From IMG/VR virus record IMGVR_UViG_3300046028_001430, positions 1 through 46,160 of that record: DNA of 46,160 nucleotides; one strand, given 5' to 3'. The notes below the pieces were generated by a model that ran no database searches, was not told where the DNA came from, and was given only the letters and a program-made list of their open reading frames with translations. Each line of letters starts with the position of its first letter. Position 1 is the first letter of the stretch. The DNA is from a virus. The translations under genes and the position numbers were made by a program. Positions 14,855 through 23,236 of the stretch are shown here, piece after piece.

Positions 14855-17255
14855 TGTGTTCTACACGGGCCCAAAGCCTGGCTTATTTCCATTTGAACTG
14901 CCAGCTGATACACTAGCGGAAGCTGCTAGTTTAAGTCGTACTAAGTTTTTTTGGTTCGTCGATGGACAAAATGATTACACAGGATTTGATTTTAATTTTC
15001 AGGCAGTGCCTTGGGAAGAACATCAAATACACACATGGCCAAATCAATGGCAGGTTGACGGAGGTGTATATTTTGCTAACAAATATACTATACAAGATCG
15101 TATACATAATTACCATTCAGACACCTATACACATCGACTACCCAACTTAGATTATTGGGATTATCGTGACTGTGACCCTGCTAGTGTAGATCAACGGTGG
15201 GCACCAGATCCATTGGATCCTCCTTACATCTATCAGTTTCCTGTTAAGTGGGGGCGCGAGCAAGTAGATGGACCACGGTATTGCGTACCAGGTGCCGCAG
15301 AAGTAAAATACCTATACGACTTTACAGCAGAGTTTAATCCACAGTTAGAATTATGGACTGTACCAGAAGAAATTAATGCTGAAGATATTGATTTTACCTG
15401 GCGACCTGATCCTGACCATCCTCCTTACATCTATCACTTTAGTTCAGAGTTCCAAGTGAGTTCTGGATTAACCTATACAGTGCCTGGTGCAGTCGATGTC
15501 AAGTTTGTGGACATGATGCCCACTAAGACGGGCAATGCTATACAGGTCTTGGACATATTCTTTATTGATAAAAGCAATGCCAGCGCGGCTGTGCGTTATG
15601 AAATGTTAGTAGATGAATATCCGCATGCACAAAAGATACGCTATGCCAATTCAATGATGGATACTATTGCTCGATGTGTTACACGCAGTAAGACCAGTAA
15701 GTTTTGGATAGTCAGTAGTGAAAACATTTACACAGACTTTAACTTTAGTTGGCACGCTGAACCTTGGCAAGGCCACATGATGCATGTGTTTGGATCACAG
15801 CATCAAAAGTGGAGCGATACCTACTTAATTAATCGCAGTGAATTTACTCGCTGTAGGGCGTGGGCTCGGAATCTAGAAGAGTTTCCTAATCTGCATTTTG
15901 TCACAGATCAGCCTGTGTATATTCCTGATGACCTGCATGACATATACTTTGTTGATCACGGTAATGACAATGATCAACTTGAACAACTGCAAAAGAAACA
16001 CCCCGATATCAAATCAACTCGTTATGTTGATAACTACCTCGATACCTTTAAGCGTATTATGTCAACTGCTTCAACAGAACATGTATGGATAATCAGTAGC
16101 CTATGTGATTATACACGCTTTGACTTTAGTTGGCAACCGGAACCCTGGCAGAAAGAAATGATACATGTGTTTCCTAGTGCTAACCAAGCTCGTGGTGATA
16201 CATTCTATATACATGTTGAATCATTTAAACAACAGATGGTTGAACTTGCTCTGTTAGATTGGTTCAACGTTATTAACTACTGTGAAGAACAGCGTGTTCC
16301 AAGACTACCTATGCCCGTGCATACTTACCAAGGAGATAATTTAATCACTGCGGTTAGCGAACACGAGTTTAAACATCCATATACTTGGTTTTGTAAACGA
16401 GATCGTGGTATAGTGTATAACCCTAGCATTTGGTACGCAAAAGATAAGAAAATCGTCTCGTTTACGCCCGATAATAGCTATGTTTTGGCACCGAGAGAGG
16501 CCAAAAACTATATCAGTACACAAGTATACTATTATCCATATATTGATAAAATACCGACGTTTTATAGCCCTCAACAGGATATTATTTTTATCAGTTATGA
16601 CGAAGTTGAAGCCGATGCTAACTGGGCCAAGCTAGGTAGTAAATATCCTAATGCTAAAAGACTGCATGGTGTAGAGGGAATGGAAAATGCTCTACGTGCG
16701 GCTGCTGAATTAAGCGAAACTGAATGGTACTACGCTGTATTTGCTAAAACAGAAATACATCCTGGGTTTGAATTTGATTTTAGTCCTGATTACTTTCAAT
16801 TGCCCAAGCATTATATATTCTATGCACACAATGAAGCCAACGGATTAGAGTATGGTTATGCAGGAGTTATATTATACAATGTTAACCTTGTTAAGACTGT
16901 GACTGAATTTGGTATTGATTATACTATGAGTGCACCGCATGCTGTTATACCTAAACTAAGTGCTATTGCACATATAGGCGCAACTCCGTATCAAGCCTGG
17001 CGCAGTGCATTTCGTGAATGTGCAAAACTTGCACAGATACATGAAGAAACTGGCTGTATTGAAACTAAACATAGACTACACACATGGACAACCACAGCCC
17101 GTGGGCCTAATGCTGAATGGATATTAAAAGGTGCCAACGATGGTGTTGCCTTTTATTCAGCCAATAAAAATTCCCATCAAACACTTAAACAAGCATTTAG
17201 ATGGGAATGGTTAGCTAGGCAGTTTGCGGAATTGTATCCCGAAGTTGATCGATAA
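14847..17255 (+). CDS. 802-residue internally repeated protein, possible glycosyltransferase-associated
   Basis: A long protein built from repeats. A unit with the pattern (F/V)W(F/I)V-x-S...DYT-x-FDF-x-W...PW-x-x-x-x-(I/M)H-(V/T)-(F/W) occurs at residues 34-79, 285-330 and 413-458, with a more divergent copy at 627-678. A second unit, DP-x-x-PPYIY, occurs at 121-150 and 187-214. The segments before the repeats (DIFFID...YPHAQKIRY..., DIYFVD...HPDIKSTRY...) add about 45 residues of similarity. The C-terminal domain (YQAWRSAFRECAK, 715-727) is shared with the first gene of the window. No catalytic motif is certain; the alternation of short hydrophobic strands and acidic residues could be a degenerate GT-A-like fold. 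It closes the plus-strand operon and overlaps the convergent epimerase gene by 41 bases. Confidence 0.7.
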   Translation: MFDVFYTGPKPGLFPFELPADTLAEAASLSRTKFFWFVDGQNDYTGFDFNFQAVPWEEHQIHTWPNQWQVDGGVYFANKYTIQDRIHNYHSDTYTHRLPNLDYWDYRDCDPASVDQRWAPDPLDPPYIYQFPVKWGREQVDGPRYCVPGAAEVKYLYDFTAEFNPQLELWTVPEEINAEDIDFTWRPDPDHPPYIYHFSSEFQVSSGLTYTVPGAVDVKFVDMMPTKTGNAIQVLDIFFIDKSNASAAVRYEMLVDEYPHAQKIRYANSMMDTIARCVTRSKTSKFWIVSSENIYTDFNFSWHAEPWQGHMMHVFGSQHQKWSDTYLINRSEFTRCRAWARNLEEFPNLHFVTDQPVYIPDDLHDIYFVDHGNDNDQLEQLQKKHPDIKSTRYVDNYLDTFKRIMSTASTEHVWIISSLCDYTRFDFSWQPEPWQKEMIHVFPSANQARGDTFYIHVESFKQQMVELALLDWFNVINYCEEQRVPRLPMPVHTYQGDNLITAVSEHEFKHPYTWFCKRDRGIVYNPSIWYAKDKKIVSFTPDNSYVLAPREAKNYISTQVYYYPYIDKIPTFYSPQQDIIFISYDEVEADANWAKLGSKYPNAKRLHGVEGMENALRAAAELSETEWYYAVFAKTEIHPGFEFDFSPDYFQLPKHYIFYAHNEANGLEYGYAGVILYNVNLVKTVTEFGIDYTMSAPHAVIPKLSAIAHIGATPYQAWRSAFRECAKLAQIHEETGCIETKHRLHTWTTTARGPNAEWILKGANDGVAFYSANKNSHQTLKQAFRWEWLARQFAELYPEVDR
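15217..15436 (+). repeat. Direct repeat of 19 bases inside the repeat-protein gene
   Basis: The 19-base word ATCCTCCTTACATCTATCA occurs identically at 15217-15235 and 15418-15436. It encodes the PPYIY core of the second repeat unit. Exact identity over 19 bases in an otherwise diverged repeat suggests recent duplication or gene conversion within the gene. Confidence 0.9.
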
Positions 17256-18201
17256 AATCCTGCGCTAATAACCAATCAAGATATGCAGGAATGCCCTGTT
17301 CGATATCCCATACAGGTGTATAGTCTAGCATGTGTTTAATCTTATCGCTGTTAAGTGTATCGCGATTAGGATAAAACGCATCATGTGGTTTAATAATAAT
17401 TTCACCACCTAATCTTTGTTGTACAAGTTCAGCGGCTTCTAAAATAGTGCGCCCACGGCCACGTGTACAGTTAAAGATTTGATTAACTGCTGCCGGATTC
17501 AATGCGGCTTCTGTAAAATACCCTGCAACATCTTCTACAAAACTAAAATCTAGTCGATTATCTGGACCCTGTACTGTGATAGCACCATTGCGCAATGAAC
17601 CTGCAGCCATTTGACTTATAACACGTACTACCATATCGCGTGTACCATACAAAGCACTTGGTCGCATAATAACATATTCTAAGTCATGATCCTGTGCCCA
17701 GATCTTAACCATACGCTCACCTTGCAATTTGTAACTACCGTATAGGGTTAATGGATCACAGTCAGCAGTTTCATCCGGTGCGGCAGTTTTAAATTCACCG
17801 TAGACCATACTACTAGACGCAAATACAAGTCGTTTAACGTGATGTTGTGTGCAATTTAATAATATGTTAGCAGTAGCACTAACCATGTTATTGGCGGCAT
17901 CAACAGGATTACGGTGCACCATCTTAGCATTGGGATATGTTGCCACATGAATAACAACATCTGGTTTAAAATCATTAAACACACCATTAATAAACAACTG
18001 ATCTTCGATGCGTCCTTTGAATACTTGGTCGGCATCAGCTAGTGCAATACGCTGTGCCAGTACTGGGTTATATTCCCAGTCTGGAAATGTATAGTATTGA
18101 TGATAGCAGTCCACTACACCGATAGTATGTCCTAATGCTTTGAGTTTACTACTGGTATGACTACCAATAAAGCCGTGTCCGCCTAAAATTAATATTTTCA
18201 T
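17215..18201 (-). CDS. NAD-dependent epimerase/dehydratase (extended SDR)
   Basis: A 328-residue protein with an N-terminal Rossmann motif GGHGFIG (7-13), an ASSSMVYG segment carrying the active-site Ser/Thr, and the catalytic pair Y-x3-K in YGSYK. This is the fold of UDP-glucose 4-epimerase and related dehydratases/epimerases, which act on nucleotide-activated sugars in the cytoplasm. It is a diverged paralogue of the epimerase at the other end of the six-gene sugar cassette (both have ASSSMVYG/SSSMVYGDF and VIRPSA.YG). It is the last gene of the minus-strand transcript and its 3' end overlaps the end of the plus-strand repeat-protein gene by 41 bases. Substrate unknown. Confidence 0.88.
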   Translation of the reverse strand: MKILILGGHGFIGSHTSSKLKALGHTIGVVDCYHQYYTFPDWEYNPVLAQRIALADADQVFKGRIEDQLFINGVFNDFKPDVVIHVATYPNAKMVHRNPVDAANNMVSATANILLNCTQHHVKRLVFASSSMVYGEFKTAAPDETADCDPLTLYGSYKLQGERMVKIWAQDHDLEYVIMRPSALYGTRDMVVRVISQMAAGSLRNGAITVQGPDNRLDFSFVEDVAGYFTEAALNPAAVNQIFNCTRGRGRTILEAAELVQQRLGGEIIIKPHDAFYPNRDTLNSDKIKHMLDYTPVWDIEQGIPAYLDWLLAQDFIDQLRDTIPQTA

Positions 18202-19256
18202 TTGAATGTCCTTAATGCATTAGTGATAGTGTTAATTTCTTCATCGGTTAATGTGTGTTGACAGGGTATGCCTAGACTACGTTCACTTAACCATGTGCTA
18301 TTATGTAATACAACATCACACAGATATAATTCTTCTTCGTGTACCAGTGGTTGGTAATACACTTGACTATCAACTCCGTGGGCTGTTAAATGATCTCTTA
18401 ATTGCTGTCTAACTTCTAAATCTGCACATCGAATAATAAATTTATGCCAGGTATGTTGACCTCTAGTAGTGGGAGCAATTAGTCTATCACTGGTAATGTT
18501 TATTATAAACTCTTCTGCTATGGATTGTCTACGGTCACGCCATTGTTGATGATGATCGACACAACACAACACCTGTGCCGCTTCTAGGCTACTCATCATA
18601 CTATTAGCACCAGCAGTAATAGCCACATCGCTATTGATGTTCTTACCATGTGTGCGCCACTTACGTGCCCACACAGCAAATTCATCATCATCTGTTAGTA
18701 TTGCACCGCCACTGCCAAATGCTGGAATTGTTTTTGTTGGACTAAAGCTAACTGCACTGGCTATACCCTGGGCAAGACTACTACGACCTTGTCTATCAAA
18801 CGTTTCTATGCTTTGTGCAGCATCCATAACAAACGGAATGTCTAGGTCAGCTATCTTATCATAATCTTGTGCTAGTCCAAACAGGTCAACACCTACAATA
18901 CCATTTAATCCGCCAATGTCATTTAGTTTTACATGATAGTTAGCATCCACATCAAGGAATATAGGAACTAGTCCGGCTCGTTCGATGGCATTAACTGTGG
19001 CAATAAATGTATAGCTAGGTACACCTATAAGAGATTCTTCAGGGAAATGGTACTCTAAAATGCAACGTAAGGCGTCTGTACAGCTAGCAACTGTGATAGC
19101 ATGCTTGCGACCACTATAATCGCATAACCACTGCTCTAACGCTAAAGTGCTAGGACCTTTTTGAGCCCATCCTTGACTGGCAACTAGATCCATACCGGCA
19201 AGTGCGGCATGTCTGATCTCAGACCAGATACGATCTAATTGAAATAGCTTGATCAT
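18198..19256 (-). CDS. DegT/DnrJ/EryC1/StrS sugar aminotransferase
   Basis: A 352-residue PLP-dependent aminotransferase of the nucleotide-sugar type. The PLP lysine is K175 in SFSPTKTIPAFGSGGAI, and D145 in MDAAQ pairs with the pyridine nitrogen. These enzymes convert keto-sugar nucleotides to amino sugars. It overlaps the epimerase gene by ATGA and the PIG-L gene by 4 bases, making a tight three-gene unit that can form an aminated and then deacetylated sugar. A second member lies in the same cassette with a similar but distinct active-site segment, so the two probably act on different intermediates. Confidence 0.9.
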   Translation of the reverse strand: MIKLFQLDRIWSEIRHAALAGMDLVASQGWAQKGPSTLALEQWLCDYSGRKHAITVASCTDALRCILEYHFPEESLIGVPSYTFIATVNAIERAGLVPIFLDVDANYHVKLNDIGGLNGIVGVDLFGLAQDYDKIADLDIPFVMDAAQSIETFDRQGRSSLAQGIASAVSFSPTKTIPAFGSGGAILTDDDEFAVWARKWRTHGKNINSDVAITAGANSMMSSLEAAQVLCCVDHHQQWRDRRQSIAEEFIINITSDRLIAPTTRGQHTWHKFIIRCADLEVRQQLRDHLTAHGVDSQVYYQPLVHEEELYLCDVVLHNSTWLSERSLGIPCQHTLTDEEINTITNALRTFK

Positions 19257-19894
19257 TTAATACAACGATACCGAACTTCGAAAGATTCTGCATAGGTACT
19301 ACCCAACATCTGTCCACGTAGTGCAGATTGGCCTTTGATATTGTGCAGTAATGTATCACTAAAGTAGCTATCATAACATTGGATAGCTTGAATTTTTGTA
19401 TCGATGTATGGAGCAATGTCTACAAATATATTAGGTACGAATTCCTTGTTACGATTAGTATAAGGTCCGCCTTCCATGCACCATAGTTCGCCTTGATAAC
19501 GACGTAGACTACTGTTGACGATATGGAAAGTATTTACATGATCCTGATGATGATCGCCCGGGCTGTGTGTGATGACTAAATCATACTCTTTGCCCTGCAT
19601 GTAGGAATCAAGTTGTTCTACAGTGGCACTATCCCATTCCAATACAGGGCGACCAGTTGCATCTAATCGATTATTGAGAAAGGTAAACTTAGTACCAATG
19701 ACCCGTTCACTTGCTGAATATTCAGCAACCATTTTATCCTTGTCACGCCACACGCTTGGACGCGGCACATTGTCATTACGTGCTACTACAATATCAAATT
19801 CTGCACCTTGATCACGGAATTTTAATAACGTACCCAAGCAACCTAATTCAATATCATCTGGATGTGCGCCCACTGCTAAAATACGTTTATACAT
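19253..19894 (-). CDS. PIG-L/LmbE family deacetylase
   Basis: A 213-residue protein with the zinc-binding motif AHPDDIE at residues 10-16 and a second metal motif SPGDHHQDH near residues 110-119. The family removes N-acetyl groups from GlcNAc-containing lipids, mycothiol precursors, bacillithiol precursors and sugar nucleotides. No signal peptide is visible, so it acts in the cytoplasm, probably on the amino sugar produced by the neighbouring aminotransferase or on a lipid- or nucleotide-linked GlcNAc. It is coupled to genes on both sides by short overlaps. Confidence 0.88.
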   Translation of the reverse strand: MYKRILAVGAHPDDIELGCLGTLLKFRDQGAEFDIVVARNDNVPRPSVWRDKDKMVAEYSASERVIGTKFTFLNNRLDATGRPVLEWDSATVEQLDSYMQGKEYDLVITHSPGDHHQDHVNTFHIVNSSLRRYQGELWCMEGGPYTNRNKEFVPNIFVDIAPYIDTKIQAIQCYDSYFSDTLLHNIKGQSALRGQMLGSTYAESFEVRYRCIK

Positions 19895-20750
19895 TTAATT
19901 TCCTTGACATTAATTCTACCGTTTGTGTTACTCTTAACATATGATCCATATCTGCTCTTGGCTTATCACCACTATCAACACAGCGCATAAAGTCTTGTAT
20001 CTGCGCTTCTAGTGGCGACTGCTTGGGATTAAGCTGCACCACCGAAGTCTTTGCTTCTTTAAGATTGCCCTCGGCATACCCGCCTTCAGTAATATGCAAC
20101 GCTGTGTCATCTAACCATATCTGGCATTCATCACAGGTAATAACAAATTCTCTAACTTTAGTAGGCCACTGCCATCCTAATATTATTGTAGCACCTTTAT
20201 TAGGATATGTCAATCCAAATTGTGCATAATCATATTGCGGACTATTATTTAAATGAGTACCGTTCCCGTCAATAGTCAGCGGTAAACTATTGGTTAACTT
20301 ATCGATTACACTGATATCATGCGGAGCCAAGTGCCAGGCTAGATCTATATTAGTCTGTAGTCTACCCCAATTTAGTCTGCGACTTTCTACGTGACGCACA
20401 TTTAATGTTGACACAAGTTTTAACATATATTCTATGTTTGGTTGGAATAAAAGTATATGACCAGCTTGGTAGACTAGGTCCTGTGATCTAGCTAGCTCAT
20501 TTAATTCTTGTTGTTCCGCTACGCTCATACAAGTAGGTTTCTCGCACAATACGTGAATGCCCTGTTCAAGATACCATTTGGTCATTGTGTAATGTTGATC
20601 GGCTGGTGTGGCAATAATAACAGCATCTAATGTTTTATTCTGCCAACTGTCGCCGTTCTTAATATCCATGATGACAATAATAGCCTGATTACTAGCACTA
20701 TTAACAATTTTGCTACCCCAATAACCTGCACCTGCTATGCCTAGTTTCAT
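19887..20750 (-). CDS. Gfo/Idh/MocA family oxidoreductase
   Basis: A 287-residue protein with an N-terminal dinucleotide-binding GAGYWGSK (6-13), an ATPADQHYT segment and the family hallmark CEKPT near residue 95, where the lysine is catalytic. Relatives such as WlbA oxidise the 3-position of UDP-GlcNAcA and generate the keto-sugar used by DegT aminotransferases. It lies directly beside such an aminotransferase, with an ATGA overlap, which fits sequential oxidation and transamination. The protein is shorter than the usual 330-350 residues; the C-terminal domain looks reduced. Confidence 0.87.
   Translation of the reverse strand: MKLGIAGAGYWGSKIVNSASNQAIIVIMDIKNGDSWQNKTLDAVIIATPADQHYTMTKWYLEQGIHVLCEKPTCMSVAEQQELNELARSQDLVYQAGHILLFQPNIEYMLKLVSTLNVRHVESRRLNWGRLQTNIDLAWHLAPHDISVIDKLTNSLPLTIDGNGTHLNNSPQYDYAQFGLTYPNKGATIILGWQWPTKVREFVITCDECQIWLDDTALHITEGGYAEGNLKEAKTSVVQLNPKQSPLEAQIQDFMRCVDSGDKPRADMDHMLRVTQTVELMSRKLNV
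20185..20213 (-). promoter_or_regulatory. Possible sigma-70 promoter inside the oxidoreductase gene
   Basis: On the minus strand TTGACA (20213-20208), a 17-base spacer and TACAAT (20190-20185) lie within the oxidoreductase coding region, about 290 bases upstream of the PIG-L start. The spacing and sequence match the other promoters of this block except for one base in the -10 box. Because it is coding sequence it could be chance; confidence is lower. Confidence 0.35.
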
Positions 20751-21802
20751 TTGAATTCTCTTTTAACAGTAGTGGCAATTAATTCAACTTCACTATCAGT
20801 TAGAAACTGATGTGTAGGTATGGCTAAATTCATTCGACTATAATATTCTGTATTAGGCAACTGAGCATTGATATTATATGCAGGCTGTTTGTAGGCAAGA
20901 TTGCTGTAATATCTACGTGATTCGATATCTTTTGCTTTAAGTGCGGCTTCGATTTGTTCTGACTGTTCACTTAATACAATATATTGATGCCGTACATTGT
21001 ACCCTTGCGCAAATTGCGGAATAACCTCAAACAAGTTTTTAAATTGTTCGTCGTAGTATGCAGATATTTCTCTGCGACGACTGTTCCATTGATCTAAATG
21101 TGGTAATTTGTTATCAAGTAATTCTGCTTGTATACTGTCCAATCGACTATTATATCCTACATGACTGACATTGAATTTACTTTCTTGTCCGTGATTGCGT
21201 AGCTTTTTAATAGTAGCGGCATAGTCTGCATTGTTAGTAGTAACTGCACCACCATCACCCAAGCAACCTAAATTCTTAGTAGGATAGAAACTAAAGCAGG
21301 TTAGATCAGTAACACTGCCAACCATGCGATCTTTATATCTGGCACCAGTGGCCTGTGCCGCATCGCTGATAGTAGCTACTGGAAACTTAACCTTATCCCA
21401 ATCACATGGCTGACCAAACAGATCCACACCGATTATGGCCTTGGTACGACTATCTACAGCAGCCAAGGCATCATCCATGTTCATGGTTAGATATTGATCA
21501 ACATCAACTAGGCGTATCTCTGCACCTAAGTTAGCAATAACTTCGTATGAGCTTAACCAAGTAAGTCCTACAGTAATAACATTGTCGCCGGGCTTAACAC
21601 CTACTGCATCTAAACTTAATCGTAGTGCGTCTGTGCAATTGCCTACGGCAATAGCATGTTCTGCTTGTGTATAAGCGGCAAAGTTGCTTTCAAAGTCGCG
21701 CACTGCTTTGCCTAAAATAAAGTCCTGTCTAGTTAATGTGCCTGCACATAATTTATCTAAACTATGTTCGCGCTCATAATGAAAATCACTTAATTTAATC
21801 AT
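20747..21802 (-). CDS. DegT/DnrJ/EryC1/StrS sugar aminotransferase
   Basis: A 351-residue aminotransferase with the PLP lysine K176 in SFYPTKNLGCLGDGGAV and D147 in SDAAQ. GNCTDALRL near 54-62 is the phosphate-binding loop. It is related to but clearly distinct from the aminotransferase two genes downstream. The order epimerase, aminotransferase, oxidoreductase in this half, against deacetylase, aminotransferase, epimerase in the other, looks like two sugar pathways joined or one pathway with two amination steps (a diamino sugar). It is coupled to its neighbours by 4-base overlaps. Confidence 0.9.
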   Translation of the reverse strand: MIKLSDFHYEREHSLDKLCAGTLTRQDFILGKAVRDFESNFAAYTQAEHAIAVGNCTDALRLSLDAVGVKPGDNVITVGLTWLSSYEVIANLGAEIRLVDVDQYLTMNMDDALAAVDSRTKAIIGVDLFGQPCDWDKVKFPVATISDAAQATGARYKDRMVGSVTDLTCFSFYPTKNLGCLGDGGAVTTNNADYAATIKKLRNHGQESKFNVSHVGYNSRLDSIQAELLDNKLPHLDQWNSRRREISAYYDEQFKNLFEVIPQFAQGYNVRHQYIVLSEQSEQIEAALKAKDIESRRYYSNLAYKQPAYNINAQLPNTEYYSRMNLAIPTHQFLTDSEVELIATTVKREFK

Positions 21803-22761
21803 ATTTTATAATACTCAGAATTAATAAACCAGTTATAATATTTGTAAAAACCTTGTTCTACATCTACTGTAGGTGTGTAGCCTAAATCTTGTTGAGCACG
21901 GCTAATATCTAATTGACCGCGTTTAGGAAAACTCAAATCTCGTGGACCAACTACTAATTGCCCTTGACCGGCAATTTTAATAGCAAGTTCGGCAGCATCT
22001 TTAAGTGTCCATTGACGTTGCTCACTGCGTGTGATATTATAGATGTTACCATTGGCCTTATCAAGTGTTGCGGCCAATACAATACCTTGAGCAGTATCTT
22101 CTACATAGGTAAAGTCCAGAACTTCATCTGGACCATGCACCTTAAGAGTCTGACCTCGCATGGCAGCCAGCATGAACTTACTGACCACACGGTCTTCGAC
22201 ATCCCACTCACCATATACAGCACTAGGACGAATAATCACATGCTCAAAGCATCCACGTCGACTATAGTCTTCTACAAGTTTCTCGCCCATGTATTTCATA
22301 ATACCATATTGGCCCTGCGGAGTACAATGAGCTGATTCTGTAACATCTGAGGTAAAGTCACCGTATACCATACTAGAACTTATATAGACAAACTTTTTAA
22401 TATTATGTTCTTTGCTTAATTCTAGTAGGTTGATCAACCCAGTAGTCATAACTTCACTGGCTAGTGCAGGATCTTGTTCTACTACTTTTTGTCTAGGAAA
22501 GCTGGCCATATGAATAATCACATCTGGCTGTTCAGTAGCAAACAAGCTGTTTAATCGTGTTTGGTCACGTATATCAATTTTATACGTTTCGCTGGTGTAG
22601 CGAGTGCGTCTGTGCGCAGCCAAGTATATAATCTCTGCAGTAGGGATAAAACCGTAGTTAGTAAATGTGTCTACTACAACACATTCATGACCTAGTGCTT
22701 CTAAGAAACGTGTAACATTGTGCCCAATAAAGCCAGCACCACCTGTGATAAGATATTTCAT
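21799..22761 (-). CDS. NAD-dependent epimerase/dehydratase (extended SDR)
   Basis: A 320-residue SDR with TGGAGFIGHN (6-15) as the Rossmann glycine motif, ISSSMVYGDF carrying the active-site serine, and the catalytic Y-x3-K in YGIMKYMGE. It is a paralogue of the epimerase that ends the cassette. Its ATG overlaps the TGA of a 53-residue gene just upstream (ATGA), which fixes the start. It is the first enzyme gene in the direction of transcription, so it may act first on the nucleotide sugar. Specific substrate unknown. Confidence 0.88.
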   Translation of the reverse strand: MKYLITGGAGFIGHNVTRFLEALGHECVVVDTFTNYGFIPTAEIIYLAAHRRTRYTSETYKIDIRDQTRLNSLFATEQPDVIIHMASFPRQKVVEQDPALASEVMTTGLINLLELSKEHNIKKFVYISSSMVYGDFTSDVTESAHCTPQGQYGIMKYMGEKLVEDYSRRGCFEHVIIRPSAVYGEWDVEDRVVSKFMLAAMRGQTLKVHGPDEVLDFTYVEDTAQGIVLAATLDKANGNIYNITRSEQRQWTLKDAAELAIKIAGQGQLVVGPRDLSFPKRGQLDISRAQQDLGYTPTVDVEQGFYKYYNWFINSEYYKI

Positions 22762-22919
22762 CTACCGCGGCCCGCTGATTTTTTAGTAGGCTTGTTACTA
22801 GCAACTTTACCTTTAGGTGTGCCCTTGCCAGTATCAACGGTTAAGTTGGTATGAGTGATGTTTTGTTCTGCTTGTTTCTTTTCTAATGCCTGCTTGACTA
22901 AATCTTTAAGTGATGCCAT
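22758..22919 (-). CDS. 53-residue basic hypothetical protein
   Basis: A short frame beginning MASLKDLVKQALEKKQ and ending in a Lys/Gly/Ser/Arg-rich tail (KPTKKSAGRGR). It fills the only apparent gap between the 98-residue gene and the epimerase. AAGGAA six or so bases before the ATG is a good ribosome-binding site, and its TGA overlaps the epimerase ATG. The N-terminal half should be a short helix and the rest disordered. No family recognised; binding to nucleic acid or a partner protein is possible. Confidence 0.7.
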   Translation of the reverse strand: MASLKDLVKQALEKKQAEQNITHTNLTVDTGKGTPKGKVASNKPTKKSAGRGR

Positions 22920-22939
22920 TGTTCTATTCCTTAGATAGT

Positions 22940-23236
22940 TTATAAAAATCTTAGTGCATAATCTGTATATTGTATTTGAGACACGTCACCGTAGAATACA
23001 ATTTGTTTTAGATCGAGCATATAATTATCGTCAGCAGCCCACTGTAACTTTACTCCGTTGTCTTCTACCCATTGTGCCTGCGGCGTAAGATTAAATTTTT
23101 CTGCCACCTTACGAAATATTTCGTATTCACTGGCTTCATTATTAGGCACTGAGCCGATGAAAAATCGAACACGTCGAGTGTTTTCAGTCTTAGACTGCCA
23201 TTGGTGCTGATATTGGTGCAAGTGAGTTATAGCCAT
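22940..23236 (-). CDS. 98-residue hypothetical protein downstream of thyA
   Basis: A small protein beginning MAITHLHQYQHQWQ, with no signal peptide or membrane segment and no recognised motif. It starts 47 bases inside the end of thyA in another frame; a GGAAG sequence lies about 14 bases upstream, which is far for a ribosome-binding site, so reinitiation after thyA is more likely. The C-terminal region (LDLKQIVFYGD, then IQYTDYALRF) has alternating hydrophobic residues suggesting beta strands. Function unknown. Confidence 0.6.
   Translation of the reverse strand: MAITHLHQYQHQWQSKTENTRRVRFFIGSVPNNEASEYEIFRKVAEKFNLTPQAQWVEDNGVKLQWAADDNYMLDLKQIVFYGDVSQIQYTDYALRFL

Noticed and set aside
17171-17207. 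Inverted repeat TTCCCATC/GATGGGAA near the convergent gene ends
   Set aside because: The loop is 21 bases, the stem only 8 bp, no T-run follows, and it lies inside coding sequence, so I did not call a terminator.
22034-22062. TTGATA, 17 bases, TATAAT inside the epimerase gene
   Set aside because: The -35 box has a mismatch, the site is fully coding and no gene start lies at a sensible distance.
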